Below the pieces are notes generated by a model. It saw nothing but the letters and a program-made list of their open reading frames with translations. It did no database searches and was not told the origin of the DNA. A stretch of DNA of 28,450 bases from a virus: positions 1 to 28,450 of IMG/VR virus record IMGVR_UViG_3300022929_000145; one strand, given 5' to 3'. Below, piece by piece: positions 22,401 to 28,450 of this stretch (positions are counted from its first letter, which is position 1; each line of letters begins with the position of its first letter). The position numbers and the translations under genes are program-made.

Positions 22401-24563
22401 ATGTCATTAAAAATTACAGGACCGGCCAAGAATAAAAGCAAACCCTTCACCAAAGATTATATTTCTCAGTTCCGGGATTTCCTGGCCAGCAATGGTTATG
22501 AACCGGATCCGAAAAAAGGTTTGGTAGTCGATGGCTCAGTCGGTAGAGCGTACATCAACATCGGCAATCAAAGGAAGCTCGTGGGTTGGTATCAAGCGTG
22601 GCTAGATCAATCTTCCCCTTTTGGACGCATCGGCGATTATCGTTACAGTGCGGACCAACCCACAGCGACCTGGAAGCCAGAGAACAGTGGCCGTTACAAA
22701 TTAACCAAAGAACAAAAAGCAGAGATTGAGGATCTTCGACGCAAGGCTGAGGTCAAAAGCCAGGAGAAGTACACACAGGCCGCCCAGAGATCTCAGTCTA
22801 TATGGGATCAATGCGAAGAAGTAGAGAAGCATCCGTACCTGGAGCGCAAGCAAGTCTTGTCGTATGGTTTACGCAAAGACAAACACGATAACTTAGTCAT
22901 ACCACTTAAGGATGGCCAGGGCACTATCGTTGGCCTACAGTACATTAGCGACGAAGGCGAAAAGCGTTTCCTCACTGGTTCTAAAAAAAGCGGTAGCTTT
23001 TTCCTTCTCGGTAGAGAGATCTTCAATACAACAGACACGCTTAACTATGCCGAGGGGTATGCCACCGCGGCCTCTCTATACGCTGACCGCTCCCAGCCGG
23101 TGGTCGTCGCGTTCGATGCTTACAACTTAATTAAGGTAGCGGAGGTGATGTACCAATACTTCCCTAACCACAAACACATATTCGTCGCAGACAATGACGA
23201 TAGTAATACCGGAGAGATAGAGGCCAAGAAAGCTGCATCGTTTATACAGAAGAGTGGCGGGTACGCCGAGGTCCAGATGCCAGAGACTAAGGGAGACTAC
23301 AACGACCATGCCACAGAGGAAGCGCTGGAAGGCGAGGTGATCCTCCAGAATATTGAGGTACCGGTTGAGTATGACTTTCATCGCAGTGCCAACGGCCGCT
23401 TCTTAAATACCAAAGACAACATCGGTGGCGTACTGAAAGTGCATGATGTGGATGTCCGGTATAACGTGATTAAGAAGAAGATGGAGATAGACATACCCAA
23501 CATGGAGTTCATCGCGGACATGCACGAGGAAGCCAGTCTTATAGAGATAGAGGACCGCTGTATCAACATGGGGATCCCGCACACTAAAGTGCGAGACTAT
23601 CTCAAGGTTCTCGCCAGAGAATACAATCCTGTTAAGGAGTGGATCGATAGTGAGCCATGGGACGGAACAGACAGACTACAGACATTTATGGATTCGCTGG
23701 TTACAGAAGAGTCCGCGCAGCTGAAAGAAATGCTACTCAAGAAGTGGCTGATCTCTTGTGTCGCCGCTGCCCACGAAGTCAATGGCGTTGAGCTCGAAGG
23801 GATCTTGGTCCTACAAGGCGCACAAGGACTCGGTAAAACCTTATGGTTCAAGCGCCTGTGTGACTACAATAAAGGCTGGCTGTTAGAAGGTGCAACCTTG
23901 AATCCGTCGGATAAGGACAGCGTAAAACGGGCGGTAAGCCATTGGATTGTGGAGTTAGGCGAGATTGAGTCCACGTTCAAGAAGTCGGACATTGACCAGT
24001 TGAAAGCGTTTGTGACAGCGAAGACGGACGAACTGAGGCTGCCATATGACCGAGCCTTCACGACCTATCAGCGACGTACGGCTTTCTACGCCAGTGTTAA
24101 TGCGCGAGAGTTTTTGACGGACACGTCGGGTAATCGTAGATTCTGGGTTCTCGCGGTGAGAGACATCAATGTTAATCATGGGGTGAACATGCAACAGCTA
24201 TGGGCCCAGGTTAGAGACACGATGTATGTGCCTGGCCAGAAGAACTGGTTTCTATCACCGGACGAGCGTGAGTTGTTGAACGAGAGTAACGAGGTATATC
24301 GAACACAATCCAGCGTGGAGGATCTTATCCTGGAGCACGTCAACTTTGGTAGTGAGTACGCGAAGCCGGTGCAAATGACTAAGCTGCTACGAGATCTTGG
24401 TATCAAGGCACCGAGGATGCCTGACTTCAAAGAAGCGAGTCGTGTCCTTCACGAGCGTGGCATCGAACCCCGTAGGAGTAACGGCAAGAAGATCTATGAC
24501 CTGGACTACACACCGGTCGAGGATGATTCGATCGGTTCGATCGGAAGTAACTGGAATGATTAG
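22401..24563 (+). CDS. Toprim primase-VapE helicase fusion
   Basis: This is a 720-residue bifunctional replication protein (ATG at 22401 with AAGGA seven bases upstream; an in-frame TTG at 22398 is less likely). The N-terminal half has a Toprim domain: LNYAEGYATAASLY with Glu218, then FVADNDD with Asp264/266/267. The C-terminal half has the VapE-type ATPase: EWIDSEPWDGTDRLQTFM (about 413-430), Walker A GAQGLGKT (473-480), Walker B WIVELGE (515-521) and SGNRRFW (576-582) as likely Arg finger. It should lay primers and unwind the phage DNA. It has no zinc ribbon at the N-terminus. Its GC content is higher than that of the late genes. Confidence 0.85.
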   Translation: MSLKITGPAKNKSKPFTKDYISQFRDFLASNGYEPDPKKGLVVDGSVGRAYINIGNQRKLVGWYQAWLDQSSPFGRIGDYRYSADQPTATWKPENSGRYKLTKEQKAEIEDLRRKAEVKSQEKYTQAAQRSQSIWDQCEEVEKHPYLERKQVLSYGLRKDKHDNLVIPLKDGQGTIVGLQYISDEGEKRFLTGSKKSGSFFLLGREIFNTTDTLNYAEGYATAASLYADRSQPVVVAFDAYNLIKVAEVMYQYFPNHKHIFVADNDDSNTGEIEAKKAASFIQKSGGYAEVQMPETKGDYNDHATEEALEGEVILQNIEVPVEYDFHRSANGRFLNTKDNIGGVLKVHDVDVRYNVIKKKMEIDIPNMEFIADMHEEASLIEIEDRCINMGIPHTKVRDYLKVLAREYNPVKEWIDSEPWDGTDRLQTFMDSLVTEESAQLKEMLLKKWLISCVAAAHEVNGVELEGILVLQGAQGLGKTLWFKRLCDYNKGWLLEGATLNPSDKDSVKRAVSHWIVELGEIESTFKKSDIDQLKAFVTAKTDELRLPYDRAFTTYQRRTAFYASVNAREFLTDTSGNRRFWVLAVRDINVNHGVNMQQLWAQVRDTMYVPGQKNWFLSPDERELLNESNEVYRTQSSVEDLILEHVNFGSEYAKPVQMTKLLRDLGIKAPRMPDFKEASRVLHERGIEPRRSNGKKIYDLDYTPVEDDSIGSIGSNWND

Positions 24564-24708
24564 CGCCGCCGTGCGTGAGTGGATCTCGGTGTGGTTTTTT
24601 GTGTTGGCCATGAGTGTGTTGTTGTTCTTCGTGGCGGTGATTATGCCCTTTCTGGCCATCGCTAAGATGGTAGATGAATTGTTAAATTGGAGGTCATGGC
24701 GCTTGTGA
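24556..24708 (+). CDS. 50-residue single-span membrane protein overlapping the primase stop
   Basis: The ATG at 24556 overlaps the TAG of the primase-helicase gene (ATGATTAG). A GGAAG sequence lies about eight bases before it. The protein is MISAAVREWISVWFFVLAMS followed by VLLFFVAVIMPFLAIAKMVD, one hydrophobic span of about 25 residues, with a charged C-terminus (DELLNWRSWRL). It is a candidate for a holin, spanin component or membrane anchor. No lysin gene is next to it, so no assignment is made. Confidence 0.5.
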   Translation: MISAAVREWISVWFFVLAMSVLLFFVAVIMPFLAIAKMVDELLNWRSWRL

Positions 24709-25020
24709 ATGGAGTGTATGGTGCACTGATTAGGGTGGCATGGCGTTGAGGGTGTGTGTGTTGAGGTTTGCATGAATGTGTATATGTATGTGTAAGTTTA
24801 GAATAGGAGGGTATAGCAAAGGGTATAGTAAGAATTTACTGTGCACTTAATGAAAGCCTTTATTTACTTGGTTATTAGATATATAAGGGTATAGTGTATA
24901 GTAAATAGAAGATATAGTTAGTTATAGCCTGTTAGCGTGTATTCTTATAGCGTTCACGTGTAATAGTTTGAAGTGGCTATACACTACCCTCTGTACACTG
25001 TTTATAATTAGGATCTGATT
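24709..25020 (+). other. Noncoding region with iterated and inverted repeats
   Basis: These 312 bases hold no ORF with support. AGGGTATAG occurs at 24808-24816, 24820-24828 and 24886-24894, and GTATAGTAA at 24823-24831 and 24897-24905. AGGGTATAGTGTATAG (24886-24901) recurs as its reverse complement, minus two bases, at 24977-24990. A GT-rich alternating tract spans about 24748-24797. A replication origin, an operator cluster or a packaging-related element would fit; sequence alone cannot choose. Confidence 0.55.
25003..25008 (+). promoter_or_regulatory. -10 box for the terminase gene
   Basis: TATAAT lies 12 bases before the ATG at 25021 and about seven bases before the expected transcript start. 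AGGA at 25010-25013 is the likely Shine-Dalgarno. No -35 match is found at 16-18 bases, and the inverted AGGGTA repeat (24977-24990) covers that position, suggesting an activator- or repressor-controlled promoter. Confidence 0.4.
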
Positions 25021-25530
25021 ATGGGAAGACCAAAGAAGCCAAAAGAGAAAATAGTAGATACCCCGGTACAGTTCGATCGGGATGAAGAACATGGCCTGAC
25101 AGAAATGCAGACCAGCTTTGTCTGGCACTATACCGAAGGTGCATGCGGTATGACCGAAGCAGCCAGGAGAGCTGGGTATGAATTTCCAAGCCAGGCCGCC
25201 AACAAGTTACTGAATGGTAAGGACTATCCGAATGTGGTTAAGGCCATCCGGATCAAACAAGACGAGCTGGCAGAGAAGTATGCGATCACTCCGCAGAAGA
25301 CCGGGACGATGTTGTGGAAGGTCATGGAGAAAGCGTACGAGAACGGACAGTTCAATGCTGCGGTTTCTGCGATCAAGGAGCTCAACCAGCTTGGCGGATT
25401 GTCAATCAATAGATCCCAGAATATCAATATCAATGCCAACCTGGAGAAGATGTCCAGGGATGATATTAAGGAGAGATTAGGCCAACTATTAGGTGCTAAC
25501 ACTTCTGACTACTCACCAAAGGACAAGTAG
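25021..25530 (+). CDS. Terminase small subunit-like protein
   Basis: This 169-residue protein begins with a basic arm (MGRPKKPKEK). LTEMQTSFVWHYTEGACGMTEAARRAGYEF (about 26-55) follows, a helix-turn-helix typical of small terminases, then AANKLLNGKDYPNVVKAI and AEKYAITPQKTGTMLWKVMEKAYENGQFNAAVSAIKELNQLGG (about 79-125). This is the arrangement in Terminase_2-type small subunits, which recognise the packaging site and load the large subunit. The large subunit does not follow here. A terminator is found 60 bases after the stop. Confidence 0.75.
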   Translation: MGRPKKPKEKIVDTPVQFDRDEEHGLTEMQTSFVWHYTEGACGMTEAARRAGYEFPSQAANKLLNGKDYPNVVKAIRIKQDELAEKYAITPQKTGTMLWKVMEKAYENGQFNAAVSAIKELNQLGGLSINRSQNININANLEKMSRDDIKERLGQLLGANTSDYSPKDK

Positions 25531-25590
25531 TGCTGGCAACTTTGTTATGGCCCTTTCTCGGCCAGGCGCCAAATATTTTGATAAAAAAAT

Positions 25591-25628
25591 AAAAAAGCTC
25601 GTAAGTTATTGATTTTACAGGCTTTTTT
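25591..25628 (+). terminator. Rho-independent terminator, probably bidirectional
   Basis: AAAAAAGC (25591-25598) pairs with GCTTTTTT (25621-25628), and GTAA with TTAC inside, leaving a loop of about ten bases. A T tract on one strand and an A tract on the other would let it act in both directions. It ends the terminase small subunit transcript. Confidence 0.65.
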
Positions 25629-25653
25629 GCTTGTATTTACATGTGTATCTTTC

Positions 25654-25681
25654 TGCAACTATGTGCAACTTGTGAGCACAA
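25654..25681. promoter_or_regulatory. Two adjoining operator-like dyads
   Basis: TGCAACTATGTGCAACT (25654-25670) is the reverse complement of 17 bases at 17583-17599. Overlapping it, TTGTGAGCACAA (25670-25681) is a perfect inverted repeat with a two-base spacer. They are in the noncoding stretch after the terminator. The rest of 25531-25874 has a pyrimidine-rich tract (25719-25750), GGGGC/GCCCC at 25711 and 25746, GCCGGC at 25766-25771 and no supported gene. Confidence 0.5.
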
Positions 25682-25874
25682 CAGTAACAGGTAACAAATT
25701 GGAGTCCCTTGGGGCCGGTTTTTTCCCTGGTTTTTCTTTTTTTTTGCCCCGCACACCCCTAGATGGCCGGCGGCGTATGCAGATGTGTATATAACTGGGT
25801 TTTACACATAAGATCACCAAAAAAAATGATTCCTTACGATTGTAATTTTGTGCAAATTTTGAGACACTCTTGCA

Positions 25875-26294
25875 ATGCCTATTAATTCCAGAAACAAAGG
25901 GGCCAAGTTTGAGCGAGACATAGCAAAGATCCTTAATGGTTTTTTCCTGGACAACGGCATAGATTACGAAACCAAACGCAACCTGGACCAATACCAACAA
26001 AAGGATCTGTGTGACCTGGACATACCCTTTCATTCTGTCGAATGTAAACACTACAAAGAAGGCGATTGGCTAAAGTCCGCCTGGTGGAACCAGGTATGCG
26101 AGAGCGCTGGCCCGAACATTCCGGTTCTTATCTTTAAATTCAACCGAAAACCCATCCGAGTCTGCGTACCGCTATATGCAATCAACCTGGACTGGCCCAG
26201 GGAAAACGACAAGATCTGCATAATGTCCATGGAGGACTGGTTAGATACCCTCAAAAAAAACTGGACAACCTATGAACAGCGACATTCTTCCTAA
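25875..26294 (+). CDS. PD-(D/E)XK nuclease, Holliday-junction-resolvase-like
   Basis: This 139-residue protein has NKGAKFERDIAKIL with Glu13, then YETKRNLDQYQQKDLCDLDI with Asp44 and Asp47, and FHSVECKHYKEGDWLKSAWWNQV with Glu56 and Lys58 in an ECK motif. This order (E, then D, then ExK) is that of the small PD-(D/E)XK resolvases used by phages to resolve branched DNA before packaging. The start is preceded by no obvious Shine-Dalgarno. The end overlaps the oxygenase gene by 23 bases. Confidence 0.75.
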   Translation: MPINSRNKGAKFERDIAKILNGFFLDNGIDYETKRNLDQYQQKDLCDLDIPFHSVECKHYKEGDWLKSAWWNQVCESAGPNIPVLIFKFNRKPIRVCVPLYAINLDWPRENDKICIMSMEDWLDTLKKNWTTYEQRHSS

Positions 26295-26826
26295 GCACGG
26301 CGTTACCGGCTTACTGGTTTCTGAGGAGGAAACCGATTTATTCCTGGATTACCTGGTAGAAACAGATCCAGAACCCGCAAAAGTACACACCCAGGGCGAG
26401 GAGAAGGAGGAAAAAGGGATCCGGGATGCTGAGATCCGTTATATCGACGAAAAACAGACGCGTTTGTATAGGATCCTTAATAAAATCGCTTTTTCAGCCA
26501 ATAAATACTTCAAATACGACATAAATGGGATCGAAAAGGCCCAAATAATCAGCTATAAAGCGCCATCTAAGGGTTATGAGTACCACATGGACATAGGACC
26601 AGAGGGCACAGCTGCAACGCGCAAAATAAGCATGAGCTTGCTTCTAAACGAAGATTATGAGGGGGGCGAGATATGCTTCCGATCCAGCGAGTATGAAAGA
26701 TGCACGAGGCCAGAAAAGGGTGAAGCGGTGATATTCAGCTCATTCTTGAGTCACAAGGTCAAGCCGATTACGAAGGGTGAAAGATTTGTCGTCGTTGCCT
26801 GGTTTACCGGGCCCCCTTTCCGTTGA
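26272..26826 (+). CDS. 2OG/Fe(II) oxygenase, PKHD-type (third of three)
   Basis: This 184-residue protein has YEYHMDIGP with His105 and Asp107, SLLLNEDYEGGEICF, GEAVIFSSFLSHKVKPI with distal His161, and GERFVVVAWF with Arg171. This is the full facial triad and 2-oxoglutarate site of prolyl-hydroxylase-like PKHD enzymes. It differs from the two other oxygenases in length and N-terminus. The start ATG lies inside the nuclease gene without a clear Shine-Dalgarno. The stop TGA overlaps the extended -10 of the next gene. The substrate is not known. Confidence 0.85.
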   Translation: MNSDILPKHGVTGLLVSEEETDLFLDYLVETDPEPAKVHTQGEEKEEKGIRDAEIRYIDEKQTRLYRILNKIAFSANKYFKYDINGIEKAQIISYKAPSKGYEYHMDIGPEGTAATRKISMSLLLNEDYEGGEICFRSSEYERCTRPEKGEAVIFSSFLSHKVKPITKGERFVVVAWFTGPPFR

Positions 26827-26833
26827 TATACTG
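26824..26833 (+). promoter_or_regulatory. Extended -10 directly before a start codon
   Basis: TGATATACTG is identical to the sequence at 16836-16845. TATACT (26827-26832) ends six bases before the ATG at 26839, so transcription should start at the start codon. A weak -35 match (TTTACC, 26803-26808) is 18 bases upstream. The promoter overlaps the stop codon of the oxygenase gene. Confidence 0.5.
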
Positions 26834-26838
26834 CTCGT

Positions 26839-28450
26839 ATGCGAGCTGACGATGTAAATGTTTTTGAGGAACCTTCTGCCCTGGAGTCTTTCCAGTCAAA
26901 GCTAGCTGCCGTACCTTTGAGACAACCAGACGTAGGATCTATAGAACCTACGGAGCAAACCTCAGCTCAAAAAAGGGTGCAAGGATTAGCAAGCCTATTA
27001 CAAAGGGTTGGTTATGGCGGTGGGGATCCGAGAAGATCCTTTCAAATGTCTCAGAAACTTTTACGAACCTTCGATCCCTACCAACAAGGAGGCATAGGCG
27101 AGTTTCTACCTGGTTTTTCTTATCAGTTAGCTCAAGAACGTGGTGATAAATTTGGTCAGTTACTTTCAACCATAGATCTATTACCAGGAGCAGCAATCGG
27201 AACCGCCGCTTTGAAAGCGGGAAAAGCTGGCAAAGGGATTGAAACTTTAGCAAAATCACAAGCTATGACTGAGCCAAAAGACATGGTTTTTTTACACAAC
27301 ACTTCACCAGACAAACTTGCTTTGTATGACAACATTGGTGGATTACCTTCTCCAAGCATAGCTGTAACAAAAGCAGACACACCGCATGAAGGTTACGGAA
27401 AAATTACTCTAGTTGGTAAACCCGAAAAGTTTGATCCCGCTGTAGATCAACGCAATAAGGTTTACTCAGCAGACGCTTACACACCCAGAGGACCACGGCC
27501 TTTAAGATTAGCAAAACCTGGCGCGGCGAAACAAATAGAAAAAGATTACAAAGAAATAAACAGAAGGTATGGCGACAGATATGAATTTTCTCAGTCAGGC
27601 TTAGACTCTGCAAGTTTTGCTTTAGAAAACTTAGATCCAAAAAATCTTTTTTATCCAGAAAATAGATTAGATGAACTTAATCGCTTTTTTGATGGGCCTC
27701 TTGCAGTAAGAAAATACATGAGTGAAAAAAGGATCAGTGAAAAAGCTCTTGATAATTATGGCCTTTTTAAAGATTTTAAACAGCGACAGCGCTTTCAAGA
27801 TTGGGCAAAACAAGAAAAAGATAAATACTTATCCCAAGATGCTGTGTTCCAATATTTTGATGAAGCAGAAGAAACAATGAAAACTGTGCCTTATAATACA
27901 GAAAATGTTGTAGCAAACATGATTGCAGATACACAAAGAGGCGGGGAGGGAATACCTGGCTCTGCATCTGACGCTTATCTTAGAGCTCTTTCATCAAAAG
28001 AATTTCCTAGCTTGCAAGACATCAAAGCAGATAAATCAAGAATTACAAGTGAATTTACATACGGGGATAATTACTTAGACGACGACATTGAAAATTTACT
28101 TGAGCCACTAGGTTTAGACTTGCAAGTAGACACTTTACAAACATTTATCAAAAATTTTGTAAAAACCAAACTTGAACGAGGTGAAAAATTAAAAACTTCT
28201 GTGGATGAAGCAGTAAATTCGCTAGTCAAAAATTCTAATTTAAAAATTAAAGACGCAAAAAAACTTAAAGACGAAATGTTTGAAGTGTTTGAAGATAATG
28301 CAAATAGGGCAGTTAGTTACTTTGAAGCAAAACCCACCAGAGCTGTAGACTTTGACGAGTTTGCTGGGGCCATAGTGCCAGCCAACACAAAAAAAACTAC
28401 CATAGATCTTTTGAAAAAAAGAGGCCTAAAAGTAATTAAAGAAAAGGAAG
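26839..28450 (+). CDS. Large protein, 3' truncated; polyvalent-protein-like segment
   Basis: The frame from the ATG at 26839 is open for 537 codons to the right edge, so the protein is cut off here. Residues about 40-145 are helical with a hydrophobic LLPGAAIGTAALKAG. Residues about 149-220 read VFLHNTSPDKLALYDNIGG, then LPSPSIAVTKAD, GYGKITLVG and YSADAYTPRGPRP. I recall similar GGLPxPS...GxGxIxL segments in large multi-domain proteins carried by phages and plasmids (polyvalent proteins), which may be delivered into the host. The rest is Lys/Glu/Asp-rich and helical. Base composition drops to strongly AT-rich after about 27500. The function is unknown. Confidence 0.6.
   Translation, partial: MRADDVNVFEEPSALESFQSKLAAVPLRQPDVGSIEPTEQTSAQKRVQGLASLLQRVGYGGGDPRRSFQMSQKLLRTFDPYQQGGIGEFLPGFSYQLAQERGDKFGQLLSTIDLLPGAAIGTAALKAGKAGKGIETLAKSQAMTEPKDMVFLHNTSPDKLALYDNIGGLPSPSIAVTKADTPHEGYGKITLVGKPEKFDPAVDQRNKVYSADAYTPRGPRPLRLAKPGAAKQIEKDYKEINRRYGDRYEFSQSGLDSASFALENLDPKNLFYPENRLDELNRFFDGPLAVRKYMSEKRISEKALDNYGLFKDFKQRQRFQDWAKQEKDKYLSQDAVFQYFDEAEETMKTVPYNTENVVANMIADTQRGGEGIPGSASDAYLRALSSKEFPSLQDIKADKSRITSEFTYGDNYLDDDIENLLEPLGLDLQVDTLQTFIKNFVKTKLERGEKLKTSVDEAVNSLVKNSNLKIKDAKKLKDEMFEVFEDNANRAVSYFEAKPTRAVDFDEFAGAIVPANTKKTTIDLLKKRGLKVIKEKE

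Noticed and set aside
24387-24773. A 128-codon minus-strand open frame over the primase end
   Set aside because: It is rich in Thr, His and Asn from antisense reading and has no start signal; the plus-strand genes are better supported.
25670-25681. TTGTGAGCACAA as a lac-type operator
   Set aside because: Similarity to the lac operator core is limited to a few bases common in many dyads. I report only the dyad.
25659-26051. A 130-codon minus-strand open frame across the noncoding region
   Set aside because: It overlaps the resolvase-like gene, crosses pyrimidine-rich noncoding DNA and has no Shine-Dalgarno.

Overview
The window looks like part of the genome of a short-tailed (podovirus-like), tailed bacteriophage, most likely from a marine bacterium. 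There is no rRNA, tRNA, integrase or recognisable bacterial housekeeping gene. Genes are packed with ATGA/TAATG stop-start overlaps. Many of the small structural proteins (basic glycine/lysine-rich proteins, proteins carrying ETGAVI motifs, a protein with a C-terminal SDGEFVM segment) are of types I know from uncultured marine phages. The host cannot be read from the sequence. Family names below come from memory of protein families, not from searches.

Layout. (1) 1-16354, plus strand: a late/structural module. A truncated virion-type protein is followed by small basic proteins, adaptor-like and nozzle-like tail proteins, a Rossmann-type enzyme-like protein between the tail genes, and then a run of large glycine/alanine-rich proteins that are probably ejected with the DNA. 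The order resembles P22-type phages (adaptor, nozzle, ejection proteins). A tiny HNH-like protein closes the module. (2) 16351-16789, minus strand: a two-gene unit with a ribbon-helix-helix-like protein. (3) 16852-19688, plus strand: a 2-oxoglutarate/Fe(II) oxygenase, then an array of eight small genes, several joined by a nearly identical 15-base junction. (4) 19693-22301, minus strand: a DNA metabolism operon (SSB-like protein, DUF6378-like protein, second oxygenase, RecE-like exonuclease). (5) 22401-28450, plus strand: a Toprim primase-VapE helicase fusion, a 50-residue membrane protein, a repeat-rich noncoding region, terminase small subunit, terminator, noncoding region with dyads, resolvase-like nuclease, third oxygenase, and a large protein that runs off the window.

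How it fits together. Replication and recombination genes sit on both sides of a divergent promoter region near 22300-22400. Packaging starts at 25021. The terminase large subunit, portal and capsid genes are not in the window and presumably lie before base 1 or after base 28450. Lysis genes are not evident.

The most unusual signals are the repeated intercistronic 15-mer, three different 2OG oxygenases, a TGATATACTG promoter directly before two start codons (apparently leaderless mRNAs), a 17-bp element shared in inverted orientation between two noncoding regions, and the iterated/inverted AGGGTATAG repeats upstream of the terminase gene.
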